Of a stretch of 64,000 bases of DNA, positions 1 to 8,295 are shown in pieces (the first letter of the stretch is position 1; every line of letters begins with the position of its first letter). The translations under genes and the position numbers were made by a program. Source of the stretch: an uncultured Eubacteriales bacterium (GTDB lineage Bacteria; Bacillota; Clostridia; Oscillospirales; Oscillospiraceae); the NCBI GenBank assembly GCA_959602365.1, contig CAUGSS010000003.1, positions 50,848 through 114,847 on the forward strand, read 5' to 3'. The notes beneath the pieces are model-generated. The model was not told where the DNA came from. It did not search any database and was given only the letters and a program-made list of their open reading frames with translations.

Positions 1-366
1 CTGCTGATCAAATTGGGCATTTTTGGCGTGAATCGGGGACAGAACGACATTGCTGCGGTCAAGCGGGCGATCAAAGTGCTCAAGGAGGGGTGTAAACTGC
101 TGCTCTTTCCGGAGGGCACCCGGGTTTCCTCCCCGGAGGAGAGCACGGAGGCCAAAACCGGCGCTGTGATGTTTGCCGTCCGGGCTGGAGTGCCTGTAGT
201 CCCGGTCTATATTCCGCGTAAAAAACATTGGTTCCGCTTTACCAGGATCACCGTGGGCGAAGCTTATTATCCTGACGTGCCCGCCAGGCGGGCCACACCG
301 GAGGACTATCAGCGGGCGGCGGATGAGCTGATGCGGCGGATCTATGCGCTGGAGGAGACAGCATGA
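1..366 (+). CDS. plsC: 1-acyl-glycerol-3-phosphate acyltransferase, C-terminal part
   Basis: The reading frame is open from base 1, so the gene is cut by the window edge and its N-terminus, with the HX4D catalytic motif, is missing. The remaining ~121 residues carry the acyltransferase block FPEGTR near base 115, which binds the glycerol-phosphate, and a VPVVPVYI strand typical of PlsC. The enzyme adds the second acyl chain to lysophosphatidic acid at the inner membrane face. Its stop overlaps the ATG of ispH-S1 (ATGA), so the two are translationally coupled, as in many Clostridia where cmk-plsC-ispH form one operon. Confidence 0.9.
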   Translation: MLIKLGIFGVNRGQNDIAAVKRAIKVLKEGCKLLLFPEGTRVSSPEESTEAKTGAVMFAVRAGVPVVPVYIPRKKHWFRFTRITVGEAYYPDVPARRATPEDYQRAADELMRRIYALEETA

Positions 367-2312
367 AGCGCGTGATCCTGGCCGAGAGCGCGGGTTTTTG
401 CTACGGGGTGCGCCGGGCGGTGGAACTGGCCCAGCGGCAGGCGGAACAGGGGACGCCCTGTGTGATGCTGGGTTCGATTATTCACAACAGCCATGTGGTG
501 GAGCGTCTGGCCAGTCAGGGGATTCAGCAGATTGACACGCCGGAACAGGCCCCGCTGGGCGCCCATGTGCTGATCCGCTCCCATGGGGAGAGCCGCGATA
601 TTTACCGGCGGTTGGAAGAACAGGGCAATCCTGTGCTGGATGCCACCTGTCCCAATGTCTCCCGCATCCACGACCTGGTGTCCGACGCTGAGCGGCGGGG
701 GCGGTGCCCGGTGATTATTGGCGCGCCGGATCACCCCGAAGTTCGTGCCATTGCGGGCTGGTGTGAGCATCCTGTTGTCCTGAATGGAGCGGATTGCCTG
801 CAAAAATGGCTGGAAGAAGAGCCGGAGCGCTGTCAAATTCCCCTCACATTTGTCTCCCAAACCACCTCTACCAGAGAAAATTGGGAAAAATCTGTGAATT
901 GCGCAAAAAAAGTGTGTACAAACCTTGAAATATTTGATACAATATGTAATGCTACGTTCCGAAGACAATCGGAAGCCCAGAAAATTGCGGCGCAATGCGG
1001 CGCTATGGTGGTCATTGGGGACCATGCCAGCTCCAATACCAAACATCTGGTGGAGCTGTGCCAGGAGCGCTGCCCGGTTGTCCTCTGGGTGGAGGATGCC
1101 AGCGAGCTGGATCCGAATTCCCTTGCGGACGTGGATTCTATTGGCATCACCGCGGGTGCGTCCACACCTGGGTGGATAATAAAGGAGGTCTATGACAAAA
1201 TGAGTGAAGAAAATCTGGAGATCGAGGAGTCCTTCGCTGCGCTGCTGGAGAAATCGATCAAAACTTTAAATACAGGAGAGAAGGCCACAGGCGTTGTTGT
1301 GAACATCACACCGACTGAAATTCAAGTGGATCTGGGCACCAAGCACGCCGGCTACATTCCTGTGTCTGAGTATTCTGACGATCCCTCTGTCAAGGTGGAG
1401 GACTGCGTCAAGGTGGGCGACACCATTGAGGCCATGGTTATGCGCGTCAATGACAGCGAGGGTGTGATCACCCTGTCCAAAAAGCGCCTGGACGCCAACA
1501 AGAACTGGGAAGAGATCGAGACGGCCAAGGATGAGAAGACCACCCTTGAAGGTCTGGTCGTGGAGGAGAACAAGGGCGGCGTTGTGGTCAACGTCAAGGG
1601 TATCCGGGTCTTTGTGCCTGCCTCTCAGACCGGTCTGCGCCGCAATGAGCCCATGACCGAGCTGGTGAAGACCACGGTGCGTCTGCGCATCACCGAGGTC
1701 AACCGCTCCCGCCGCCGTGTGGTGGGTTCGATCCGCGCTGTCGCTGCGGAGGAGAAGGCTGCCGCCGCCGCTGCTATCTGGGCAGATATCGAGGTGGGCA
1801 AGCACTACACCGGCACCGTCAAGAGCCTGACCTCTTATGGCGCCTTTGTGGATATCGGTGGTGTGGATGGCATGGTCCATATCTCCGAGCTCTCCTGGAG
1901 CCGTATCAAACATCCCTCCGAGGTCGTCTCTGTGGGTGACACCGTGGATGTCTACGTCATCAAGGCTGACCCCGAGAAGAAGAAGATCTCTCTGGGCATG
2001 AAGGATCCCAACGAGAACCCCTGGGAGAACTTTATGTCCAAGTATGAGGTGGGCGACGTCGCCGAGGTCAAGATCGTCAAGCTGATGAGCTTTGGCGCCT
2101 TTGCCGAGGTCGTGCCTGGCGTGGATGGCTTGATCCACATTTCCCAGATCGCTGATCACCGGGTGGAGAAGCCCGAGGATGAGCTGCAGGAAGGTCAGAT
2201 GGTTGAGGTGAAGATCACTGACATCAACACCGAGACCCAGAAGATCTCCCTGTCCCGTCGCGCCGTGCTCCAGAACTCCCATATGGATGATCTGGATGAC
2301 GACGAGGATTAA
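363..2312 (+). CDS. ispH: IspH (HMBPP reductase) fused to ribosomal protein S1
   Basis: A 649-residue two-part protein. Residues 1 to ~280 are IspH, the [4Fe-4S] enzyme making IPP and DMAPP in the last MEP-pathway step; the three cluster cysteines are visible in AGFCYGVRRA, DATCPNVS and DTICNATF. Residues ~300-635 hold four S1 RNA-binding repeats followed by an acidic tail (DDLDDDED). This fusion is a known arrangement in Clostridia, where S1 has no separate gene. The junction lies near residue 280, where an in-frame ATG with a good ribosome-binding site (1183-1202) may allow an S1-only product. Coupled to plsC upstream; a terminator follows at 2347. Confidence 0.95.
   Translation: MKRVILAESAGFCYGVRRAVELAQRQAEQGTPCVMLGSIIHNSHVVERLASQGIQQIDTPEQAPLGAHVLIRSHGESRDIYRRLEEQGNPVLDATCPNVSRIHDLVSDAERRGRCPVIIGAPDHPEVRAIAGWCEHPVVLNGADCLQKWLEEEPERCQIPLTFVSQTTSTRENWEKSVNCAKKVCTNLEIFDTICNATFRRQSEAQKIAAQCGAMVVIGDHASSNTKHLVELCQERCPVVLWVEDASELDPNSLADVDSIGITAGASTPGWIIKEVYDKMSEENLEIEESFAALLEKSIKTLNTGEKATGVVVNITPTEIQVDLGTKHAGYIPVSEYSDDPSVKVEDCVKVGDTIEAMVMRVNDSEGVITLSKKRLDANKNWEEIETAKDEKTTLEGLVVEENKGGVVVNVKGIRVFVPASQTGLRRNEPMTELVKTTVRLRITEVNRSRRRVVGSIRAVAAEEKAAAAAAIWADIEVGKHYTGTVKSLTSYGAFVDIGGVDGMVHISELSWSRIKHPSEVVSVGDTVDVYVIKADPEKKKISLGMKDPNENPWENFMSKYEVGDVAEVKIVKLMSFGAFAEVVPGVDGLIHISQIADHRVEKPEDELQEGQMVEVKITDINTETQKISLSRRAVLQNSHMDDLDDDED
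1183..1202 (+). promoter_or_regulatory. Internal Shine-Dalgarno and in-frame ATG at the IspH/S1 junction
   Basis: AGGAGG at 1183-1188 is followed by an in-frame ATG at 1200 (spacing 11), which would start a ~370-residue S1-only protein beginning MSEENLEIEE. An out-of-frame ATG at 1192 is closer but runs into TGA after two codons. The AGGAGG also encodes the conserved IspH C-terminal IIKEV, so it may be coincidence. Confidence 0.35.
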
Positions 2313-2346
2313 TTCAGTCAATTTCAGAACTGAGCAGCATTTCTCA

Positions 2347-2378
2347 GGGGCCGGATCTGTGGATCCGGTCCCTTTTTC
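2347..2378 (+). terminator. Rho-independent terminator after ispH-S1
   Basis: Arms GGGGCCGGAT and ATCCGGTCCC (one G-U pair) around a 6-base loop, followed directly by TTTTT. It ends the plsC/ispH-S1 transcript. Confidence 0.85.
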
Positions 2379-2380
2379 TG

Positions 2381-2409
2381 TTGTCCAGCCTGTGATTTTG
2401 TGCTATGAT
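2381..2409 (+). promoter_or_regulatory. Probable sigma-A promoter of ispD
   Basis: TTGTCC, a 17-base spacer ending in TGC, then TATGAT (extended -10). It lies just after the terminator and 68 bases before the preferred ispD start. Confidence 0.5.
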
Positions 2410-2476
2410 TTTGGCATTGGCACAGGCATACGGCGCTCGGGATAAAAGGACAGGCCAATGAGAAATGAGGGATGGC

Positions 2477-3202
2477 ATGAGATCCATTTTTCGAAAAAGA
2501 AAGCAAGACCGGCAGCCCAGCTGTACGGCTGTCATTGTGGCGGCCGGAACAGCCAGCCGGATGCAAGGCGTAGACAAAATGATGGCTCAGATCGGGGATA
2601 AGCCTGTGATTGCCCATACTTTGGGGGCATTTCAGACATGCCCCCTGGTGGAAAACGTGGTGGTGGTGACCCGCTCTGATCTGATTGTGCCCATTGGGGA
2701 GCTGTGTAAACGCTATGCGTGTTCCAAGGTGTCCAAGGTGGTCGTCGGCGGTGAGGACCGCAGCCATTCCGTGCTCATCGGGCTGAAAGAAGCGGAGCAA
2801 GGGGCCGATCTGATTGCGATCCATGACGGAGCCAGGCCCTTTGTGTCCCAGCGCGTGCTGGAAGAGACCATTCTGGCCGCCCAAAAGACCGGCGCCGCAG
2901 CCCCTGCGATCCCTATGAATGATACCATTAAGACTGCTGCACATGGTGTGGTGACCGGAACGCCGGACCGATCTCAATTATTTGCGGTTCAGACGCCCCA
3001 GGTATTTGATGCAGATTTGATCCGAGGGGCGCTTTACCACAGCGTCCAGCAGGGAGCGGTGCTGACGGATGACTGCGCCGCAGTGGAGCGGATTGGAAAA
3101 CAAGTTGTGCTGACCGACGGAGAGCGCACGAATATCAAAATCACAACGCAATTTGATTTGCTTATAGGGGAGGCGATTGCCACATGGCTGGATGCGCAAT
3201 GA
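2477..3202 (+). CDS. ispD: 2-C-methyl-D-erythritol 4-phosphate cytidylyltransferase
   Basis: IspD activates MEP with CTP to CDP-ME in isoprenoid synthesis. The N-terminal nucleotide-binding loop AAGTASRM, the IHDGARPF motif and the VQTPQVF stretch identify the family; the length of 241 residues is normal. The ATG at 2477 was chosen over one at 2465 because GAGGG sits five bases before it, while the earlier ATG has no ribosome-binding site. The stop overlaps the ispF ATG, so ispD and ispF, consecutive parts of one pathway, are coupled. ispH in the preceding transcription unit acts later in the same pathway. Confidence 0.95.
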   Translation: MRSIFRKRKQDRQPSCTAVIVAAGTASRMQGVDKMMAQIGDKPVIAHTLGAFQTCPLVENVVVVTRSDLIVPIGELCKRYACSKVSKVVVGGEDRSHSVLIGLKEAEQGADLIAIHDGARPFVSQRVLEETILAAQKTGAAAPAIPMNDTIKTAAHGVVTGTPDRSQLFAVQTPQVFDADLIRGALYHSVQQGAVLTDDCAAVERIGKQVVLTDGERTNIKITTQFDLLIGEAIATWLDAQ

Positions 3203-3675
3203 GAATTGGCCAGGGATATGATGTGCACCGTCTTGTGTCGGATCGAAAACTGATCATAGGCGGTGTGGAGGTCCCCTATGAAAAAGGGCTGCTGGGCCAC
3301 TCGGATGCGGACGTCCTTGTCCACGCGGTGATGGATGCCCTGTTGGGGGCGGCGGGGCTGTGGGATATCGGACATGCTTTTCCGGATGATGACCCGGAGA
3401 CCGAGGGAATCTCCAGCTTGGTGCTGCTGCGCCGGGTGAAGGATATGCTGGACCAGCACTGCATGCAGATCGTGAATATAGACGGCACAGTCATTGCCCA
3501 ACGGCCCAAACTGTCCCCTTATATTCCCCGGATGAGAGGCAACATTGCCTCTGTGCTGGGGCTTTCCGATTGTCAGATCAATCTGAAAGCGACCACAGAG
3601 GAGGGGCTGGGTTTCACCGGATCAGGTGAAGGAATCGCCGCTCAGGCTGTGGCACTGCTGGTAAAAGTAGATTGA
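3199..3675 (+). CDS. ispF: 2-C-methyl-D-erythritol 2,4-cyclodiphosphate synthase
   Basis: IspF forms the cyclic diphosphate MEcPP from CDP-ME 2-phosphate, releasing CMP, as a zinc-dependent trimer. The protein opens with MRIGQGYDVHRL, containing metal ligands D and H, and has the HSDADVLVHAVMDALLG core; 158 residues is the usual size. The ATG at 3199 overlaps the ispD TGA; a start at 3184 would add five residues absent from relatives. A GC-rich hairpin lies in the gap downstream. Confidence 0.96.
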   Translation: MRIGQGYDVHRLVSDRKLIIGGVEVPYEKGLLGHSDADVLVHAVMDALLGAAGLWDIGHAFPDDDPETEGISSLVLLRRVKDMLDQHCMQIVNIDGTVIAQRPKLSPYIPRMRGNIASVLGLSDCQINLKATTEEGLGFTGSGEGIAAQAVALLVKVD

Positions 3676-3680
3676 AGTGA

Positions 3681-3711
3681 GGCGGGCTGTCCCTAAGAGG
3701 GGCAGCCCGCC
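3681..3711. repeat. GC-rich hairpin between ispF and the DUF3343 gene
   Basis: GGCGGGCTG pairs with CAGCCCGCC, with further CCCT/AGGG pairing inside. No T-tract follows, so it is not a standard terminator; it may stabilise the mRNA end or attenuate. Confidence 0.5.
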
Positions 3712-3763
3712 TGATGCACCCTGCGTCGGTTTGGTCATAAACTGGGGCAGGAGGCGCATTTTT

Positions 3764-4018
3764 ATGGTCTATTATCTGATAGTTTGCCGTTCCCTGACGT
3801 ATGCGCAGCGGACGGCGGCCGCCCTGGAACGGGCCGGCATATCCGCGCATATGCTTCGCTCTCCCCGTTCCATTTCCGGGGAGGGCTGTAGCCATTCAGT
3901 CAAAGTGTCCCAGCGCAGCTTGAGCTCCGCGCTAATTGTGTTAAACAAAGTCGGTCTCCATCCGGAGAAAGTCTACATTACCTCCGGGGATGGAAGTTAT
4001 CGCGAGGTGAACCTGTGA
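3764..4018 (+). CDS. DUF3343 family putative Se/S carrier-like protein
   Basis: An 84-residue protein starting MVYYLIVCRSLTYAQR. The ATG at 3764 is preceded by CAGGAGG; the longer reading frame upstream has no such site and runs through the hairpin. DUF3343 proteins are small ferredoxin-fold domains often found beside cysteine desulfurases and selenium genes. Its last codon overlaps the GTG of the following class V aminotransferase, which supports joint work in sulfur or selenium transfer. The one visible cysteine (VCRS, residue 8) is a possible persulfide site. Family assignment is good; function is inferred from context. Confidence 0.75.
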   Translation: MVYYLIVCRSLTYAQRTAAALERAGISAHMLRSPRSISGEGCSHSVKVSQRSLSSALIVLNKVGLHPEKVYITSGDGSYREVNL

Positions 4019-5154
4019 TTTACTTTGACAGTGCGGCCACCACCCTTCAAAAGCCGCCGGCTGTTTCCAACGCAGTGGCACAGGCAGTGCGAAGCTGTGC
4101 CAGTCCGGGCCGGGGAGACTACCCGGCCGCCCGCAGGGCAGAGGAGATACTGTTCCGATGCCGCACGGAACTTGCAGAACTCTTCGACGTGCCCGGTCCG
4201 GAACGGGTGGTCTTTACGCTTAACGCAACCCATGCCCTCAACCTGGCGATCCGTTCGCTGGTCCATCCGGGCGATCGGGTGGTGACCTCCTCGTGGGAAC
4301 ACAACGCGGTGACACGCACGCTGGCCTCTATTCCGGGTGTTACAGTGCTGACGGCCCAGGCTCCTTTATTTGATGATGGGCAGACAATCACCGCCTTTGA
4401 GCATGCGCTGGAGCAGCACCCCAGCACAGTGATTTGTACCTGTGTCTCAAATGTGTTTGGCTATGTGCTGCCGGTTGAAGAAATTGCCGCTGCCTGCCGC
4501 CGCATCGGCGTACCGCTGATTCTGGATGCATCCCAGGCAGCGGGCTGTGTTCCGCTCTCTCTGCGGAAACTGGGGGCATATTTTATGGCATTTCCAGGGC
4601 ACAAGGGAATGTATGGACCGCAGGGAACTGGCGTTTTGCTCTGCGGTGGAGCGGAAGAAGAGCTGTTTCCGGTATTGACCGGTGGAACGGGCAGCGAGTC
4701 TATCCGACAGGAGATGCCGCTGTTTCTGCCGGATCGGGGCGAGGCGGGAACCGAAAATGTGGCTGGAGCTGCGGGATTGCTGGAAGGCGTCCGCTTTGTC
4801 CGGCGGACTGGCGTGGAGCAGATCGCCCGATATGAGCGGAGCCTGTTAACGCGGATGGTGCAGGGGCTTCATGCGCTGGAGGAAATACAGGTCTTTGCCT
4901 CCCAGACACAAAACCAGACCGGGGTAGTTTCATTTGTATGTCCCCAATATGACAGTCAACTGATGGCACAGGCGCTGGGGAGGCGGGAAATTGCGGTCCG
5001 TGGAGGACTTCACTGCGCGCCGCAGGCGCACCGTTCTGCTGGGACTCTGGATACAGGGACGGTACGGGTCAGTTTTTCCGCCTTTAATCAGGGATGGGAA
5101 GTTGATGCGTTCCTTCAGAATCTTCAACAAATTATTCATGACAAATTAACATAA
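4015..5154 (+). CDS. Cysteine desulfurase-like class V aminotransferase
   Basis: A 379-residue PLP enzyme starting at a GTG that overlaps the previous stop. It begins MIYFDSAATT as in SufS/Csd proteins; the PLP lysine is in PGHKGMYGPQGTG, and a cysteine in the VRGGLHCAP loop matches the catalytic cysteine of group II desulfurases. It probably takes sulfur (or selenium) from cysteine (or selenocysteine) and passes it to an acceptor. No SUF scaffold genes are nearby, so its partner is more likely the coupled DUF3343 protein than an Fe-S assembly complex. Exact substrate unknown. Confidence 0.85.
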   Translation: MIYFDSAATTLQKPPAVSNAVAQAVRSCASPGRGDYPAARRAEEILFRCRTELAELFDVPGPERVVFTLNATHALNLAIRSLVHPGDRVVTSSWEHNAVTRTLASIPGVTVLTAQAPLFDDGQTITAFEHALEQHPSTVICTCVSNVFGYVLPVEEIAAACRRIGVPLILDASQAAGCVPLSLRKLGAYFMAFPGHKGMYGPQGTGVLLCGGAEEELFPVLTGGTGSESIRQEMPLFLPDRGEAGTENVAGAAGLLEGVRFVRRTGVEQIARYERSLLTRMVQGLHALEEIQVFASQTQNQTGVVSFVCPQYDSQLMAQALGRREIAVRGGLHCAPQAHRSAGTLDTGTVRVSFSAFNQGWEVDAFLQNLQQIIHDKLT

Positions 5155-5170
5155 AAGACCTTATCTCGGC

Positions 5171-5199
5171 TTGCCATGATTCTATCGATGCGATATAAT
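5171..5199 (+). promoter_or_regulatory. Sigma-A promoter of cdaA
   Basis: TTGCCA, a 17-base spacer, TATAAT. An ~75-base leader precedes the cdaA ATG at 5279. A second TATAAT at 5214 lacks a matching -35. Confidence 0.65.
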
Positions 5200-5278
5200 A
5201 AGTAGAATAGAATTATAATTGGTTCATGGTGCCCATCGGGGATGCCATGATGCCGTTTGACCGACATAGGGGGGCACA

Positions 5279-6151
5279 ATGAATTTAATTGCGCATTATG
5301 CGAATATCTGCCTCAGATATATTCAGATGATTCGAATCACAGACATCATTGATATGGCGATCATCGCCTATATCATTTACCGTCTGCTCCTGTTGACTAA
5401 AAAGTCCCGGTCAGGCCAGGTTTTGAAGGGTATCGTCCTGGTACTGCTGGCCTTGGCCGTGGCTTATTATTGCCGGCTGTATGTGCTGTATTATATTCTG
5501 CGCGGCGCGGTGGAAATTGGATTTTTGGCACTTATTGTGCTGTTTCAGCCCGAAATTCGCCGATTTTTGGAACAGGTGGGCAATAAGGGGTTCGGGAAAC
5601 TGTTGTCCCCTCAGGCAAAGACCAGCCAGACAGAGCGGGCTATTTTGCAGACAGTAGAGGCCTTCAGCTCCATGTCCCGGGACCGGATTGGCGCCCTGGT
5701 TGTGTTTGAGCGAATGACAATTCTGGATGAATGCGTCAAGTCCGGTACTATTGTAGATGCGGAGGTATCCAGTGAACTGCTGAAAAATATCTTCTGGCCC
5801 AAAGCTCCGCTGCATGACGGCGCCGTTATCATCCGAGACAGCCGAGTGTTGAGCGCGGGATGTGTGTTGCCGCTGACGGGCAATCTGAATGTGAGTCGGG
5901 ATTTGGGAACCCGTCACCGGGCGGGCATCGGCGTCAGTGAGCACTCCGACGCCGTTGTGGCCATTGTCTCGGAAGAGACCGGCGCTATCTCTGTGGCAGT
6001 GGGCGGTATGCTCAAACGGCACCTCTCTCTGGATACGCTGGAACGGCTGCTGCGCAATGAGCTGATTCCGGCGGAGGAGGAGAGCTCCCGCAAGCGTTCC
6101 ATCAAGGATTTCCTGCGGCGGAAGAAGAGAGGCGAAGATCATGTGGAATAA
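5279..6151 (+). CDS. cdaA: Diadenylate cyclase CdaA
   Basis: The membrane enzyme that joins two ATP into c-di-AMP, the messenger controlling potassium and osmolyte balance. Three hydrophobic segments occupy residues ~15-95; the DisA_N catalytic domain follows, with LHDGAVII near residue 180 and GTRHRAG near 211, the two signature motifs. Length 290 is slightly above the usual ~275 because of a basic tail. The ATG follows a GGGGGG-containing ribosome-binding site. Its end overlaps cdaR by 11 bases, the standard CdaA-CdaR coupling. Confidence 0.96.
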   Translation: MNLIAHYANICLRYIQMIRITDIIDMAIIAYIIYRLLLLTKKSRSGQVLKGIVLVLLALAVAYYCRLYVLYYILRGAVEIGFLALIVLFQPEIRRFLEQVGNKGFGKLLSPQAKTSQTERAILQTVEAFSSMSRDRIGALVVFERMTILDECVKSGTIVDAEVSSELLKNIFWPKAPLHDGAVIIRDSRVLSAGCVLPLTGNLNVSRDLGTRHRAGIGVSEHSDAVVAIVSEETGAISVAVGGMLKRHLSLDTLERLLRNELIPAEEESSRKRSIKDFLRRKKRGEDHVE

Positions 6152-7388
6152 GTTGACCAACAGCAAAGTGTTTTACATGATCCTGGCTGTCATGTGTTCC
6201 ATCGGCTTGTGGCTGTATATTGATATCATCGAAGCACCGCAGAGCACAACCACGGTGTACAATATACCTGTTACCTTCATCGGGGAGGACCGGCTGGAGG
6301 AAGACGGGCTTATGATCATTTCAGGTAAGAATACCACTGTCAATCTCCAACTGGAGGGATCCCGCACGGCGGTTTCCCAGGTGAACCGCAATAACATTAC
6401 GATTACAGTCCAGGCATATGCGCAGATCAATTCCGAGGGCCATTATTCTCTGCTCTATGATGTGGATTTCCCCAGCAGTGTGGCCTCACAGCTGCGTATT
6501 GTAAGCCGCAGCATCGATGCCATCGATGTGGATGTGGTACAGATGACCTCCAAGACTGTGGAGATCCAGGGCAAATTTGTCGGTACTGCGGCAGAGGGTG
6601 CCCGGATCAGTGACACAGACTTTGAGTTTGAGCAAAATGAGGTCACGGTCAGCGGCGAGCGCAGCCTTGTGGAGCAGGTGGATCACGCCCTGGTCATGCT
6701 GGATGTGGATGACCTGAGCTCTACTTGGTCCGGTGAACTGCCCATTGTCCTGGTGGATGCCGACGGCAATGAGGTGGACATGACCAATCTGACCTGTGAT
6801 ATTACGGAGGTCTATACGATTTTCCCGGTCCAGACTGTAAAAGAGGTTCCGCTGACGGTTAGTTTCACCTCAGGTGCCGGCGCCACCAGTGAAAACGCAA
6901 CGGCGACCATTGACCCGGAGACGGTGACGATTTCCGGTACGCCGGAGCGGCTGGATCAGATTGAATCCATTAACCTGGGGTCGATTGATCTGTCACAGAT
7001 TGTCACCTCAGAGGTTGTGAATATGACCATTCCAGTGCCGGAGGGGGTCAGCATCATCAGCGGCATCACCTCCGCCAAGGTCACGGTATCCATGTCGGGC
7101 CTGGATACCAGGATTGTACGGACATCCGACATTGAGCTCATCAATACACCGGAATGGATCAGCAATGTGGAGCTGGTTACCCAGGCACTGGAAGTGCGTA
7201 TCCGTGGTGCGTCCGACACCATGAAACTGGTGCAGGATCAGGATGTCTATGTGATTGTCGACCTGTCCACGCTGGATGAGGGAGCAGAAGGGACCCGTAC
7301 TCTGGTGGCCACGGTGGGTGTGCGCGGATTTGCCGATGTGGGCGCCGTGGGTGAGTACCAAGTCGTGGTCAATATTACCGCCTCCTGA
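6141..7388 (+). CDS. cdaR: YbbR-domain c-di-AMP regulator CdaR
   Basis: A 415-residue membrane-anchored protein with one N-terminal transmembrane helix (residues ~10-28) and about four extracytoplasmic YbbR repeats, each with the pattern of a VEL/VTI strand, a conserved hydrophobic core and a closing EVYT or VTVS strand. CdaR binds CdaA and modulates its activity. It overlaps cdaA. In many Firmicutes glmM follows; here a DUF5685 gene begins seven bases after the stop, and the only phosphohexomutase in the window is at 57.9 kb. Confidence 0.92.
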   Translation: MWNKLTNSKVFYMILAVMCSIGLWLYIDIIEAPQSTTTVYNIPVTFIGEDRLEEDGLMIISGKNTTVNLQLEGSRTAVSQVNRNNITITVQAYAQINSEGHYSLLYDVDFPSSVASQLRIVSRSIDAIDVDVVQMTSKTVEIQGKFVGTAAEGARISDTDFEFEQNEVTVSGERSLVEQVDHALVMLDVDDLSSTWSGELPIVLVDADGNEVDMTNLTCDITEVYTIFPVQTVKEVPLTVSFTSGAGATSENATATIDPETVTISGTPERLDQIESINLGSIDLSQIVTSEVVNMTIPVPEGVSIISGITSAKVTVSMSGLDTRIVRTSDIELINTPEWISNVELVTQALEVRIRGASDTMKLVQDQDVYVIVDLSTLDEGAEGTRTLVATVGVRGFADVGAVGEYQVVVNITAS

Positions 7389-7395
7389 AACCGTA

Positions 7396-8295
7396 ATGTT
7401 TGGCTATGTACTGCCCGTGCGGGAAAAACTGACAGAGGTGCAGTGGCAGGATTATCGCGCGGCCTACTGCGGACTCTGCCACACGCTGAAAAAACGGTAT
7501 GGGTTCTTGGCCCGGTTTTTGCTCAACTATGATTTCACCTTTTTGGCCCTGCTGCTGAGACAGGGGGAGCAGTCCCCCTGCTGTAGATGCCGGCGCTGTA
7601 TCTCTGCCCCGCTGCGGGGAAGGCAGGTCAGCGAGGCGGACGGGTCGCTGGATGCGGCGGCAGATGTGTCTGTGCTGCTGGTCTATTGGAAGCTGAAGGA
7701 TCAGCTGGCAGATGAGCGGGGCGTGGGCAAACTGACAGCGTTGGGCATGCTGGGGCTGTTTAGCGGAGTGTTTCGCCGGGGTAGGAAGCGTAATCCCGAG
7801 CTCAACGAGGAGATTGGCCGCCGCCTGGGCGCACTTCAACAGCTGGAAAAGGCAGATTGTCCATCCATAGACAAGATGGCCGATCAATTTGCCTTGATTC
7901 TGACGGCGATGGTTCCTCAGGACTTGGACAGGCCTCAGGCCCGCATCCTGGAGCAGCTGCTGTACCACCTGGGGCGCTGGATCTATCTGATCGACGCCTG
8001 GGATGATTTGGAGGATGATTTGTCCAAAGGGCGATATAACCCGGTGGTCAGCCGTTTTCATCTGCGGGGAGCGCCGGAGGAGAAAAAGGATGAGGCCAGA
8101 CAGAGCTTGGAGCGCACCATCTGCCATTCTGAAAATTTGGCGATTTCTGCATTCCATTTAGGTGAATTTGGCCATTATGCACCTGTCATCGAGAACATTC
8201 TGTGCGCCGGTTTACTGAGTGTCAGACAGCTGGTCTTTTCCGGCGCGTGGAAGCAACGACATAAACAAAAGAAACAGGAGTTAAACAGAACATGA
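7396..8295 (+). CDS. DUF5685 family protein
   Basis: A 299-residue protein starting MFGYVLPVREKL; this ATG is eight bases after the cdaR stop, and a longer frame upstream overlaps cdaR wholly and is rejected. The N-terminal part has a cysteine cluster: YCGLCH near residue 32 and CCRCRRC near 62. The C-terminal half is helical with LIDAWDDLEDDLSKGRYNP near 197-215, an acidic motif that recalls the DDxxD of isoprenoid synthases, though I cannot show homology. The family is known only as DUF5685. Its stop overlaps the DnaJ gene (ATGA). Soluble; function unknown. Confidence 0.8.
   Translation: MFGYVLPVREKLTEVQWQDYRAAYCGLCHTLKKRYGFLARFLLNYDFTFLALLLRQGEQSPCCRCRRCISAPLRGRQVSEADGSLDAAADVSVLLVYWKLKDQLADERGVGKLTALGMLGLFSGVFRRGRKRNPELNEEIGRRLGALQQLEKADCPSIDKMADQFALILTAMVPQDLDRPQARILEQLLYHLGRWIYLIDAWDDLEDDLSKGRYNPVVSRFHLRGAPEEKKDEARQSLERTICHSENLAISAFHLGEFGHYAPVIENILCAGLLSVRQLVFSGAWKQRHKQKKQELNRT

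Noticed and set aside
1266..2321. 351-residue minus-strand open frame
   Set aside because: Shadow of the S1 repeats; His/Asp/Leu-rich mirror composition.
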